In this document: positions 16,530 through 25,701 of the stretch, in pieces
Layout: every line of letters starts with the position of its first letter
How positions within the stretch are numbered: the stretch's first letter is position 1
Origin: DATLMR01 sp035634255
GTDB lineage: Bacteria; Acidobacteriota; Blastocatellia; UBA7656
DNA length: 64,000 bases
Reading direction: 5' to 3'
Assembly: GCA_035634255.1 (NCBI GenBank)
Contig: DASQDI010000063.1
Location: 1-64,000, forward strand
Program-made: the position numbers and the translations under genes
The notes under the pieces: model-generated
What the model saw: only the letters and a program-made list of their open reading frames with translations
What the model was told of the DNA's origin: nothing
Databases searched by the model: none

Positions 16530-18752
16530 ATGAGACTCAAGCTCCTTGCGCTGGCATCCATCTTCGCGCTCGCGTGCCCGTTCTTTTCCGGCACGGCGCT
16601 GGCGCGGGGGCGGCAGGAACAGGCCGCGAAGACCTGGGCCGTGGTGATAGGCGTGTCCAAGTACTCGAAGTTGCCGGGGGGCCAGCAGCTTCAGTTCGCG
16701 GACGGCGACGCGATGGCCTTCGCGGAGAGCTTGAAAAAGGGGGGGGCGAGCCCCTCGAACATCCGGCTTCTGGTCGGCCCCGACGCGACGATTGCTTCGA
16801 TCAAATCCGCAATAGGCAACTGGCTCGCCCGGTCCGCCTCCGAACAGGACACGGTATACATATTCTTTTCCGGGCACGGGCTGGCCGAGCGGGATTTCAG
16901 GGAGGCGTACCTGCTCGCGTACGACTCTGACACGGCGAACCCTTACGGGACCGCCCTGTCGATCAGCGACGTGAGGAAAGCGCTCGAAGGCCGCGTGCGC
17001 GCCCGAAGAGTGCTTTTGATAGCGGACCCGATCCGGCGCGACCTCTTCCCCGACGACGAGAGGGCCGCGGGCACGGCGGTCTTTACTCAGGCATTCGAGC
17101 AGCTTGCCTCCGCCAGAGAAGGCATATCCGCCATTCTCGGGAGCGGGCCGGGAGAGTTCGCTCGCGAAGGGAGGGCATGGGGCGGACAGGGCATCTTCAC
17201 AAAGGTCCTCATCGACGCCCTGTCCGGGAGCGCCGACGCGAATCAGGACTCTCTTGTAAGCGCGGGCGAAGCCTTCGACCATGTGTCCGCCAGAGTCGCG
17301 CAGGAGACATCGGATAAGCAGCATCCGTGGAGAGCGGGCGCTTTGCCCTCCGACACCGTGCTGGCCAGAGCCGCGCGCGCGCCCGCGCCCGCCCAGTCCG
17401 CTCAGCCGGCGACAAAGATCGCAGTCGCTGAAGTGAAACCCGCAGACTCTTCAAACACCAAGCCGCCCGCCCTCTCCGAGTCCCCGACCGTCGCAGACTC
17501 CAAACCCAAGGCGGACCCTAAGCCAGAGACGGCCGCGCCCGCCAGCACGCCGAAGCCCATCACCAATCGGCCCGCGCCCGAAAAGGCTCTGGCAAATACT
17601 CAGAAGCGGCCTGAGCCGGAAGCCCCTCGGCAAGCGCCTGCGGGAAATCCTTCGAAAGAACAGGCAGGAGTTAATGCCGCCCCCGCGAGGCCATCACAGA
17701 ATGAAGCGGCTTCAAGCTCCACGTCAGAGGCGGCAACTCAGGTAGCACAGAATAAAGAGGCGCGGAATAAAGATGATCTGATCGCCAAGGCCAACCCTGA
17801 GCCCGCGAAACCGGAAGCGTCAATTCCCTCTCCGCCTCCCCCGAAGCCGGCTCCCTCGCCGCCCGTCACTTCCGCGGTGGCCCCGGCTCCGGTCAGGAGT
17901 CGCGTCGAGCCCGTGACCGCGAGCCTCCCGAAAATGGAGGCGACCGCCGCCCCATCCCCCCTCTCATTACAGGTCGAGGCGGCCATCTCTTCCAACAGGC
18001 TGATCGAGCCGAGGGGCGGCAGCGCGTGGGAGCTTTACCAGAAGCTCGCGCAGGAACAGCCCGGCTCTTCTGAGGCGGGGAGGCTTAAGCCGATGCTTGC
18101 GGCTGCTCTGCATGAATCGGGCCGCGCAATAGTCGCGGGCGACATCACGGCCGACAACATCTCCGAGAAGGTGGATGAGTTCAAGCGAGCCGGGCAGATG
18201 TTTTCGCGGGCGCGCGCCCTTTCGCCCGGCGACCCGACCTTAGCCGACCTTGAAAAGCTGAGCGCGGCACAGGCGCTCCTGGCCCTGCAATTCTTCGAAG
18301 AAGCCGAGCGGTCTCTGTCGCAGGTTCAGGGCGAGCGTTCCGCCTTCCTCGAAAACACCCTCGGCCTGATATATTTCGGAAGGCTGGACTCGTTCAGGGC
18401 TGAGCGCGCATTCAAGCGCGCGGCCGAATTGAAGCCCGATTGGGCCACGCCTCTCATCAATCTCGCGATGGTTTACCGGCACGAGAAGAACGACGCCGCA
18501 CTCGAAACGCTTGAGCGGGCCGCGTCGCTTGACTCGCAGAACGCCGCGACACTTCAGGCCCTCGGGGACGAATACTTCGGTAGGGAGAAGTGGCAGCAGG
18601 CCATCGACGCCTTCAGGAAAGCAGCTGAGATCAGGCCGGAAGACGACACGCTCCACACGAAACTCGGCCACGCGCTCTACAGCCTCGGCCAGAGGGATGA
18701 AGCCAACCGCGCCTACCAGAAAGCTCAGGAGATCAGGAACAGGAAGAAATGA
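16530..18752 (+). CDS. Caspase-fold (peptidase C14) protein lacking the catalytic Cys, with TPR tail
   Basis: A 740-residue exported protein. Signal peptide, residues 1-27. Caspase-like domain at about 33-270, beginning AKTWAVVIGVSKY, with the catalytic-His motif FFSGHG (His116). Where active enzymes read DAC(H/R)SG, this one reads LLIADPIRRD (about 163-171): there is no cysteine there or anywhere else in the domain. It is therefore a predicted pseudo-caspase. A 220-residue Pro/Ala/Glu/Lys low-complexity linker follows (about 290-500), then a C-terminal TPR array (about 500-735) whose last repeats are textbook (AIDAFRKAAEIRPED). Likely a periplasmic binding or scaffold protein. No partner is obvious nearby. 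Confidence 0.85.
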   Translation: MRLKLLALASIFALACPFFSGTALARGRQEQAAKTWAVVIGVSKYSKLPGGQQLQFADGDAMAFAESLKKGGASPSNIRLLVGPDATIASIKSAIGNWLARSASEQDTVYIFFSGHGLAERDFREAYLLAYDSDTANPYGTALSISDVRKALEGRVRARRVLLIADPIRRDLFPDDERAAGTAVFTQAFEQLASAREGISAILGSGPGEFAREGRAWGGQGIFTKVLIDALSGSADANQDSLVSAGEAFDHVSARVAQETSDKQHPWRAGALPSDTVLARAARAPAPAQSAQPATKIAVAEVKPADSSNTKPPALSESPTVADSKPKADPKPETAAPASTPKPITNRPAPEKALANTQKRPEPEAPRQAPAGNPSKEQAGVNAAPARPSQNEAASSSTSEAATQVAQNKEARNKDDLIAKANPEPAKPEASIPSPPPPKPAPSPPVTSAVAPAPVRSRVEPVTASLPKMEATAAPSPLSLQVEAAISSNRLIEPRGGSAWELYQKLAQEQPGSSEAGRLKPMLAAALHESGRAIVAGDITADNISEKVDEFKRAGQMFSRARALSPGDPTLADLEKLSAAQALLALQFFEEAERSLSQVQGERSAFLENTLGLIYFGRLDSFRAERAFKRAAELKPDWATPLINLAMVYRHEKNDAALETLERAASLDSQNAATLQALGDEYFGREKWQQAIDAFRKAAEIRPEDDTLHTKLGHALYSLGQRDEANRAYQKAQEIRNRKK

Positions 18753-18758
18753 GCGGCA

Positions 18759-18895
18759 GGGGTCAGGGGCAAGGGCTGGAACGGAAGCCACGGCTACCGT
18801 TAATGATTTGAGACCCACTTTACGAATTACTTTCGAGTGAATAGAAATCTCGGGCAGCAGCCCTGGCCTCCGGCCCCTGACCGCTGACCCCTGAC
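18759..18895. repeat. Imperfect intergenic inverted repeat of GGGGTCAG units
   Basis: GGGGTCAGGGGC at 18759-18770 is mirrored by GCCCCTGACC-gct-GACCCCTGAC at 18873-18895, with about 100 bp of non-coding DNA between. It lies between two convergent genes and could act as a bidirectional terminator or be a dispersed intergenic repeat family. Repeat copy number outside the window is unknown. Confidence 0.6.
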
Positions 18896-20089
18896 TCACT
18901 TCCTCTCGGGTATGGGGGAAGCGAGATCGACGAGGAAAAGTTCCGGCTCTTTCTCCCAGTCCGCCCCGAAGAGTACCTGTTCGTTGTTCCTGAATGCCGG
19001 GGAAAAGGTGCTGCCTCCCTTGACGGTCAGCTGCCGAATCTCCCCCGACGCCACGTTGTAAAGGAAGAGTTGCCTGCCCGTCTCCGTCGGAGACGTGTAG
19101 GCGATCAAAGACCCCGAGGGCGAGAGGGCCGGGTTGGACTTGGGTGCGTCGGGGTCGGGCAGAGGCTTGATCTGGCCCGTTTTCATATCCAGTATGAAAA
19201 TGCCGTCCTGCTGCTCGGGTTCTTCCTGCCCCCAGATCACGATTATGTTCGCCGCGGAATTCGGGATGTACCGGTGGATGCGGGCGAAGGTCCTCCCGGA
19301 GAGGCTTGCGACCGGCTTGCCGTCCAACCCATATTGCCAGAGCGAATGGCGTCCTGAGTCTTCATCTATCTTTACGAGAAGCACGCCCTTGCCATCGGGC
19401 GAAATGCCCGGCTGTATCGACGAGCACTCGTCCTCGGTGAAATACTCGGACTTGCCGCCGCCGACCGGAACGGCGGCGATGTGCAGGACGCCGAAGGCCG
19501 CGTCAGGCAGCGGGCTCTCGTCCGTTGTGTAAAGAACCCGCTTCCCGTCGGGGGTGAAGACGGGGTCCTTGTCGTTGAAATTATTCTCCGTGAGCTGGCG
19601 CTTGCGGCTCGTCTTCAAGTCAATCGTGTAGATGTCCGCGAAGTTTGAGCTGCCCGCGAACCCGGAGAAGGCTATCAGCCATCCGTCGGGCGACCAGGAC
19701 GGGCTGGCCGCGCCCCATTTGAAATCGGTGAGGGGAGGGAGGATCGAGAAGCTCGCCAGGTTGATCAGGTACAGGTTCGGCGCTTGCTCGGGCCTGCTCG
19801 CGAGCAGAACGGCGTGCTTGCCGTCGGGCGCGGTGTCCTCTATCGCGTATAAACCCATGCCCTGCGTGACCTTCTTTATGGTGAAGGGCTCTACCTTCTT
19901 TTTATTATCCTTCTTCTTCTCGTCACCGGCGGAGGCGTCGGAGGGCGCGCCCGGCATGGACATTTGTAATACCAGAGCGAGTGAGATGAAACAGGTCATG
20001 TAAAGTAGTCGCTTGAGATTCAACAAGGCCGTTCTGCCCCTTTCGAATGGACTCGGATCGATTGCCCCGCGTCGCCGCAATGCTAGCAT
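18896..20089 (-). CDS. Exported TolB-like beta-propeller (PD40/WD40) protein
   Basis: Up to 397 residues. The hydrophobic export signal lies at about residues 28-52 (LKRLLYMTCFISLALVLQMS), so translation may really begin at an internal TTG near LNLKRLL; the first 25 residues are doubtful. After a Lys-rich linker (EKKKDNKKK) the rest forms repeated PD40 blades, for example PSWSPDGWLIAFSG, PVFTPDGKRVLYTTD, PGISPDGKGVLLVK and PALSPSGSLIAYTSP. This is the pattern of TolB and of DPP-IV propeller domains. No peptidase domain follows, so it is a lone propeller. It converges on the caspase-fold gene. Confidence 0.85.
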   Translation of the reverse strand: MLALRRRGAIDPSPFERGRTALLNLKRLLYMTCFISLALVLQMSMPGAPSDASAGDEKKKDNKKKVEPFTIKKVTQGMGLYAIEDTAPDGKHAVLLASRPEQAPNLYLINLASFSILPPLTDFKWGAASPSWSPDGWLIAFSGFAGSSNFADIYTIDLKTSRKRQLTENNFNDKDPVFTPDGKRVLYTTDESPLPDAAFGVLHIAAVPVGGGKSEYFTEDECSSIQPGISPDGKGVLLVKIDEDSGRHSLWQYGLDGKPVASLSGRTFARIHRYIPNSAANIIVIWGQEEPEQQDGIFILDMKTGQIKPLPDPDAPKSNPALSPSGSLIAYTSPTETGRQLFLYNVASGEIRQLTVKGGSTFSPAFRNNEQVLFGADWEKEPELFLVDLASPIPERK

Positions 20090-20386
20090 GCCGGATTAAC
20101 TCTAACAAATTTACGGCCGACCCCGCACCGGCAGGGCCGACTCTTATTGAACGCGAGCGGAGCGCGGGCTTGCCCTGAAGCGGCCCCCGAAGCCCGAAAA
20201 ACGGGCGCGACGTGGGGGCGGAAGCGCGCGATGGGCGGTGAATATATTCGGCAAAAAGATCGACTCCGATAAAAGATGTCCGAGTTAAGAAAATTACTCT
20301 TGCGATCCCCAGCTAGAAAGGTTACAACACTCGCGTTCAACTGTCCCCCACTCCGGTTATTGGCCTCCCAACGCACAAGAGGTTTT

Positions 20387-21172
20387 ATGTCAGCAGCCGC
20401 ATTCCTGTGGGAGAAGGTCCGTAAGATCAATCAGCTTCCCGGAGCGCACGCCGCCTACAAGGCCGCGACGCGCGTGTTGTACCGTAATGGCGCGACCGTG
20501 ACAATCAAGCGCGGGCCCGGCGCGGGGCTCCTCTGGCGTCACTACGACGACTACCAGACCTGGATGGCCATGGGCCTGTACGAGCCGCACGTGGCGAATC
20601 TTATCGTCTCGCTCATCTCGCCCGGAGACGTTTTCTATGACATAGGCGCGAACGCCGGCTACTACTCCCTCATCGCTTCGAAGGCCGTGGGGCCCGCCGG
20701 GAGAGTGATAGCCTTCGACCCGGTCCCGAAAAACGCCGAGACCGTGAAAGAGCAGATAGCCCTGAACGGCTTCAAGGAGAGGTGCCAGGTCGAACGCCTC
20801 GCGGTCTCAGGCACGCCCGGCTCCTTCAGCTTTGTGATAGACGAAGTGAATGCGAACTCCCACCTGAGCGAACACAACGTCCCTCACCTTAAAAATAATG
20901 GGCAGATGATCAAAGTCGCGGCCGTGACGCTCGACCTGTTCGTAAAAAACAACCCTCGCCCGGCTCTGATCAAGATGGACATCGAGGGCGCGGAGGTCGA
21001 CGCGCTGAAGGGCGCGCGCGAGCTGCTGAGCGGCGCGTCCGCGCCGACCTGCTTGATCTCGACTCACAGCGACGAGCTCGAGCGCGGGGTGAAAGAGATT
21101 CTCGCGGGACACGGCTACACCTTCAGGAACCTCGAAGGGTTCGAGCAGATGGTGTACGGGGTCAAAGGTTAA
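20387..21172 (+). CDS. FkbM-family SAM-dependent methyltransferase
   Basis: A 261-residue class I methyltransferase of the FkbM family (O-methylation of sugars or small molecules). The SAM-binding loop is YDIGANAGYYSLIAS (the usual VGANxGxYS form), followed by acidic GRVIAFDPVP and the family signature LIKMDIEGAE. I prefer the ATG at 20387, preceded by AAGAGG with correct spacing; the longer frame from 20276 lies in a stretch of different composition and lacks a ribosome-binding site. No glycosyltransferase genes adjoin it, so the substrate is unknown. A terminator follows about 110 bp downstream. Confidence 0.9.
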   Translation: MSAAAFLWEKVRKINQLPGAHAAYKAATRVLYRNGATVTIKRGPGAGLLWRHYDDYQTWMAMGLYEPHVANLIVSLISPGDVFYDIGANAGYYSLIASKAVGPAGRVIAFDPVPKNAETVKEQIALNGFKERCQVERLAVSGTPGSFSFVIDEVNANSHLSEHNVPHLKNNGQMIKVAAVTLDLFVKNNPRPALIKMDIEGAEVDALKGARELLSGASAPTCLISTHSDELERGVKEILAGHGYTFRNLEGFEQMVYGVKG

Positions 21173-21278
21173 GGGCGCGTCCCATCCGCCGGTCGATAAT
21201 TCCGCCGCCCGTATGCTTCCTAAGCGCTTCGGGCGATCCCCGCCAGCACACCTTGCCCGCCCGGCGCGGCGGGCGGGG

Positions 21279-21304
21279 GGCCATAATATAAATGGCCTTA
21301 TTTT
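21279..21304 (+). terminator. Intrinsic terminator after the FkbM gene
   Basis: GGCCAT (21279-21284) pairs with ATGGCC (21292-21297) over a 7-nt AT loop, then TTATTTT. A GC-rich inverted repeat lies just upstream. Confidence 0.65.
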
Positions 21305-21428
21305 CAAGCGAGCTTGACAGCCGCCTGCCCGGTCCTTAGCATTCCCCGAACGATCAGGCTCTCGATTTTTCGCGTACATTTCTGGCACTAATCGCTGAGA
21401 GATGTGGGTTCACAGGGGATTTTAGGGC

Positions 21429-23021
21429 ATGAGCAGATTGATGTTCGTCTACCTTAGCGGTTCGGAAAAAGGTAAGACGAGAATATTCACTCAAAAATCG
21501 GTGTCGATAGGCGCGTCGGAGTCGAGCGACTTTACGATAGTGCCGGAAGAAGGGGGAGTCCTTCCCGACGGCGTCATCGCCGATGTCTACGACGACGACG
21601 GGGTATTCCACCTGTCCCCGCGCGACGGCATGGACCACCTCGAAATCCGCATAAACGGCGAGGAGTTGCCCCCGGACCGCACGTCCGCCGGCTACCCGCT
21701 CAACGACGGGGACACGATTCACATCGGGCACGGCCTTTCGAGCGCGAGCGTACTTTTTCAGGTGATGCCCGAAAATTTCTCTTCGGCCTCCATCGCGCGC
21801 CGGTCCCAGAAAGAAGTCAACCACGTTCAGGGGCAGCCTGTTCACCCCCTGACGGCGACCCTGTTCGTCAAAGAGCTGTCGGCCAGCCTGTGGGCCGAAA
21901 TCCCGCGGAAGGCCAAGCTCTTCGCGGTCTTCTCCGCCCTCTTCCTCGCCACCGTTTTCGCGGCCCTGCTCTACTTCACCATCCTCTTCCTGCACAGGAC
22001 GAGCAGCGAGATCAGCAACCTGCGCACGCAGACGCAGGCGGAGCAGTCGCGCAGGCAGGGGGACCAGGAGATAATTCAGAAGCAGCAGGAGGAGATCAAC
22101 CGCCTCCGCGAGGTGAGCGAGCAGAACCGTGTCTTCACGCAGAAGATCGCCGAACTGTACAGCCCCGGCGTCTGCCTCGTAGTCGGCAGCTACACGTTCG
22201 TCGAGCGCGGGACCGGGCGCGTGCTCAGGTACGAGACGGTGGATGATGCCAACGAGGAGCCGATAGACCGCAACGGCAACCTGCTCGCTTCGGTCGATGG
22301 CCTCGGCCCCCCCGTGCAGATCGACTACACGGGCACGGGCTTCCTGATAGAAGAAGGCGTAATAGCGACCAACAAGCACGTGATGAAGCCCTGGGAGAGC
22401 GACCAGCGCGCGCAGATCATAATGCAACAGGGCAACGGGTTCCGGCCGAGGTTCGAGGTCTTTCAGGTCTTCTTCCCCTCGATCCAAACGCCCTTCCCTC
22501 TGAAAGAGCTGAGCGCATCGGACCGCTTCGACGTGGCGCTCTGCAAATTCGATCAGGGGGACGCGGCCCTGCCGGTGCTCCCTCTGAGCACGGACGACCC
22601 CCGCTCGATCATCGGGCAGCCCATCGTCCTGCTCGGCTACCCGACGGGAGTCGATGGGCTGATTCAGCGGGTCGACGAGAGCGAACAGCGCGAGATACTG
22701 AAGCAGGCGGGCCAATCGGCGGAAGGCGTGGCCGCCGCCCTCGCAAAGCGCGGGCTCATCCGCCCTCTGACGACCACGGGCACGATCAGCGACGCGCTCC
22801 CTGGGCGGATCGTTCACAGCGCCCAGACCACCGAAGGCGGGTCGGGCAGCCCGATGATTGACCGCGACGGAACCGTCATAGCGATCAACTCGGCGATACT
22901 AACGACCCTGGACGGCAGCCAGAGCTTCGGGGGCTCGAATTTCGGAGTGCCTATCAGGGCGGCTCACGAACTGCTCCGGGCCTATCACAACAAAGACAAG
23001 AGCGAAGTGAAAGCCCCCTGA
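21429..23021 (+). CDS. FHA-like domain / transmembrane / coiled-coil / trypsin-like serine protease fusion
   Basis: A 530-residue protein. Residues 3-115 look like a cytoplasmic forkhead-associated fold (GKTRIFTQKSVSIGASESSDFTI, later PLNDGDTIHIG), although the usual phosphothreonine-binding Ser/His are not obvious. One transmembrane helix at 163-189 and a Gln/Glu/Arg-rich coiled coil at about 192-240 lead to a chymotrypsin-fold protease. Its triad is visible: His317 (ATNKHV), Asp368 (RFDVALCKFD) and Ser472 (TEGGSGSPM). The layout resembles a HtrA-class sensor with an intracellular phospho-readout and an outside protease, but there is no PDZ domain. The FHA call is weaker than the protease call. 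It appears monocistronic. Confidence 0.82.
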   Translation: MSRLMFVYLSGSEKGKTRIFTQKSVSIGASESSDFTIVPEEGGVLPDGVIADVYDDDGVFHLSPRDGMDHLEIRINGEELPPDRTSAGYPLNDGDTIHIGHGLSSASVLFQVMPENFSSASIARRSQKEVNHVQGQPVHPLTATLFVKELSASLWAEIPRKAKLFAVFSALFLATVFAALLYFTILFLHRTSSEISNLRTQTQAEQSRRQGDQEIIQKQQEEINRLREVSEQNRVFTQKIAELYSPGVCLVVGSYTFVERGTGRVLRYETVDDANEEPIDRNGNLLASVDGLGPPVQIDYTGTGFLIEEGVIATNKHVMKPWESDQRAQIIMQQGNGFRPRFEVFQVFFPSIQTPFPLKELSASDRFDVALCKFDQGDAALPVLPLSTDDPRSIIGQPIVLLGYPTGVDGLIQRVDESEQREILKQAGQSAEGVAAALAKRGLIRPLTTTGTISDALPGRIVHSAQTTEGGSGSPMIDRDGTVIAINSAILTTLDGSQSFGGSNFGVPIRAAHELLRAYHNKDKSEVKAP

Positions 23022-23139
23022 GGGGCTTGGGAGCGCGGGCGCGCCACCGCATCGCCCGAAGGGCGAACGGGGTCAAAGTAACCGCACCAGTTTTAATCTC
23101 GGGGTGCTGAGAGTGAAGGCCGTGTGCCCGCGACCCGGC

Positions 23140-23568
23140 TTACGCGCGGGGGTCGTGAGAAGCTATCTCAACGCTGTTGAACTGCAAAAGCTCCTCCTCT
23201 TTCGTCGGGGGCGGCACCACGTCGAAGACGATGTTGTCGCACTTGCCCTGGCCTCTGTAGAACGAGGTCTTGTAGCCGCGGCCGTTGGTGAACTGTATCT
23301 GCTGAACCCCCCATTTCCCGAGGGCCGCGTTCTCGGGGATCTGTACGGAAATCTCGAAGACCTTCCTTGAGTACATCTCGGCTTCGGGCACAACGGTCTC
23401 CCCGACCGCGAGCTTGATCTTGTTCGAGCTGGCCATTGAGAATTGATAGCACTGGACGAATATCTTGCGAATGCCCGAGGGGTCGTGCGCGCTCACTCTC
23501 AGCACGAGCTTATCACCCGCGATGACCTGAACATCCTCTTGAACATTCTCTTGTAGGCTGACAGACAT
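23140..23568 (-). CDS. Hypothetical 142-residue beta-sandwich-like protein
   Basis: I do not recognise a family. There is no signal peptide. The sequence is strand-rich (VQVIAGDKLVLRVSAHDPSGIRKIFVQC, KVFEISVQIPENAALGKWGVQQIQFTN), in the style of an Ig-like or bacterial big-domain sandwich. The DPSGIRKIFV segment is common in domains annotated as Ig-like bacterial surface modules. The ATG has a very good ribosome-binding site (AGAGGAG). It lies between two larger genes with its own spacing, so it is probably a single unit. Confidence 0.65.
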   Translation of the reverse strand: MSVSLQENVQEDVQVIAGDKLVLRVSAHDPSGIRKIFVQCYQFSMASSNKIKLAVGETVVPEAEMYSRKVFEISVQIPENAALGKWGVQQIQFTNGRGYKTSFYRGQGKCDNIVFDVVPPPTKEEELLQFNSVEIASHDPRA

Positions 23569-23710
23569 ATGAATCTCCTCTTATGATTACCGGTTCGCGC
23601 GTGAGGATGTATTTTAAAGCGGAGCGGGTAACTGTCGGCTGTTGTCCAGCTCTGTATCGCGACGATAATAACCGCCGTTCAAAAAGGCGTCAAGACTTAT
23701 CCTAAACCCG

Positions 23711-23738
23711 CCCGGCGCCGAAGGGGACTCGCGCCGGG
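23711..23738 (-). terminator. GC hairpin downstream of the TPR gene
   Basis: CCCGGCGC (23711-23718) pairs with GCGCCGGG (23731-23738) over a 12-nt loop, 48 bp past the stop of the minus-strand gene. The T tract is weak (GGGTTTAGG). Confidence 0.45.
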
Positions 23739-23785
23739 AAGTTACCACCGTTTAATGCGAATCCCCCCCCGCGAACTTTTCGTTA

Positions 23786-25600
23786 TCACTGCTGGCCGTA
23801 GGGCTTCAGCTTCCCTTCCCTCGCCTCGTTGTAAGCGCCGTTCGGGACCACCCCCAGGGCCAGAGCCTTCTCGTACTCCTGGATCGCGTCGGCCCGGAAC
23901 TCCTGAAAATCGAGGATGCGCCCGATCAGCACGTGGCTCCATTGAATCAGCCACAGCTCGGAGTCTTTCGAGGCCGCGTCAATCGCCTTGCGGTAGAGCT
24001 TCAACGCCTCTTTGAACCTGTCGTGCTGCGCCTGGATCTTCGAGTCCTCGTCGGCCTTCGGGTCGGCCTCGACCTCCGAGGGCATCTGGTTGACGATCCT
24101 GGCCATGCCGTAGATGGCCCTCGCGTTGTTGGGCTCTTCGGCGAGCACCCTTTCCAGTACCGCCTTCGCCTCGGAGTACCTCTTCTCCCGGATCAGGTCG
24201 TCGGACAGGACGACACGCTCGGCGAATCCCGCGGAGCCCGCGGCGGGCGCGTTCACGGCCCTGGCAGAGTTCGCCTTCCGGGCCGCCGACACTTTCGCCA
24301 CGACCCGCTCGAACTCCTTCGGCCTCGCGGCCTCGCGGTCGAATTTCGAAGTGGCGAGCATGTGGTCGAAGGTGTCCTCGATGCTTATGCCCACCTTCTC
24401 CGCGCCCGTGAGCATCTCGTAGAAATGGAATGCGAGGACCGCGCCCTTGAGGTACGCCTGCGACAGGTCGAACACCGCGTCCTCTTCGGTGTAGGCGGAG
24501 TTCGGCTGAATCCGCTTGATCCTCGCCTCCACCGCCTCGGCCAGGGACTCGCGGAGCACGAGGTAGACGCTCGACCCATACTGCTTCGACGCGGTCGGCA
24601 CGCCGGAGACGAGTTTCAACAGAGGGTCTTTGTATTCGAGCGAGGCCTTCAGGTGGCGCTCGATCAGAGGGTCGATGGCGAACCGGATCATCGCCCGGCG
24701 GAAGGCTTCGACGTTGGGAGTATAAGATGGCCCGATAAGCACGATGTAGTCGTCACCCACCCTTCTCGCCAGCAGCTCGTCTTTCTGATTCAGCAGGTCG
24801 TCGCGGACCGCCGAGCTCCCGAGAGCGCCGAGCGGGTCGGGGACCACGAAGACCTGCCGCGTGCGCGTGCGCGCGACGATCTGCTGCTTGACCTGCTTAT
24901 TGTCTCCCTTGCCGCTCGCGCCGGTCACGACCAGCGGCTTAAGGTTTATCACCGTGTCGGGGTTGGTGTGCAAATAATCGAGGGTCGAGAAGACCTCCTC
25001 GCCGATGGGCTGCCGGTACAGGGAGGCGTACCGCTCGCCGACGGACATGTACTTGGGGACAAGCTCCTTTATCCGGCTCTTGACGTAGAACTCGCGGACC
25101 AGAGGGACGAAGTCCATCAGGGGCCGGAGGTCCTGAGGCACGACGTTGTCCCCCCGCTCGTAGATCGAAAAGGCGGGAGGGGCGGTCATCAACAGGCTGA
25201 GCGCGGAATAGCGCGCGGCGTCCGCCGCCTCATCGACGCCCTCGCGCCGGTGCGATTTGTAGTAGGCCGCCAGCTGCTCTTTCAGCTTCGGGTCGAGGTC
25301 CGACAGGTCCTTCCGCAGCTCCGCGCGGGCGGGCGAGAGCGGCAGGCCATTCGGCTCGTAGTCGAAGCCCGCGACATTTATCGCCGCCATGACTACGAAG
25401 GTCCTGACGTCCGGGCCTATGCGCACGTTCACGTCTCCGGGCGGGATGAACCCCTGAACGCCTCCCCCGGCGGGAGCCCGAGGCGCGGCGGCCTGTGGTG
25501 ATTTCTGCCCGGCCTGATTCCCGCCGGGCGTTGCCTGCCGTCCGAGGCCCGGCCCGGCCAGGGCGAGAGCCATAATGAATGCGACCACCGATTTAAACAT
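23786..25600 (-). CDS. Exported TPR-containing protein, function unknown
   Basis: A 604-residue protein. Signal peptide at about residues 1-20, then a Gly/Pro/Gln-rich linker. A central 350-residue helical region that I cannot assign includes FVVMAAINVAGFDYEPNGLP and a conserved-looking VVPDPLGALGSSAVRDDLLN. The C-terminal third (about 450-600) has TPR-like repeats (ERVLAEEPNNARAIYGMARI; AIQEYEKALALGVVPNGAYN). It lies just downstream of pruA on the same strand but is separated from it by a hairpin. No enzyme motif was found. It is a candidate lineage-specific periplasmic protein. Confidence 0.75.
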   Translation of the reverse strand: MFKSVVAFIMALALAGPGLGRQATPGGNQAGQKSPQAAAPRAPAGGGVQGFIPPGDVNVRIGPDVRTFVVMAAINVAGFDYEPNGLPLSPARAELRKDLSDLDPKLKEQLAAYYKSHRREGVDEAADAARYSALSLLMTAPPAFSIYERGDNVVPQDLRPLMDFVPLVREFYVKSRIKELVPKYMSVGERYASLYRQPIGEEVFSTLDYLHTNPDTVINLKPLVVTGASGKGDNKQVKQQIVARTRTRQVFVVPDPLGALGSSAVRDDLLNQKDELLARRVGDDYIVLIGPSYTPNVEAFRRAMIRFAIDPLIERHLKASLEYKDPLLKLVSGVPTASKQYGSSVYLVLRESLAEAVEARIKRIQPNSAYTEEDAVFDLSQAYLKGAVLAFHFYEMLTGAEKVGISIEDTFDHMLATSKFDREAARPKEFERVVAKVSAARKANSARAVNAPAAGSAGFAERVVLSDDLIREKRYSEAKAVLERVLAEEPNNARAIYGMARIVNQMPSEVEADPKADEDSKIQAQHDRFKEALKLYRKAIDAASKDSELWLIQWSHVLIGRILDFQEFRADAIQEYEKALALGVVPNGAYNEAREGKLKPYGQQ

Positions 25601-25645
25601 ATTAGTATTCCAGGAGCCTGAGCTGATGAGGCCGAGTTGACCGGC

Positions 25646-25681
25646 GGAGGCCGCGAATAGTCATGACCGTTCGCGGCCTCC
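25646..25681 (-). terminator. Hairpin downstream of pruA
   Basis: A 12-bp perfect stem GGAGGCCGCGAA/TTCGCGGCCTCC (25646-25657 with 25670-25681), 21 bp past the pruA stop. It has no T run, so it may act as an RNA-stabilising hairpin instead. Confidence 0.5.
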
Positions 25682-25701
25682 GGCCGGGAGCGTCGGCGGA
25701 C

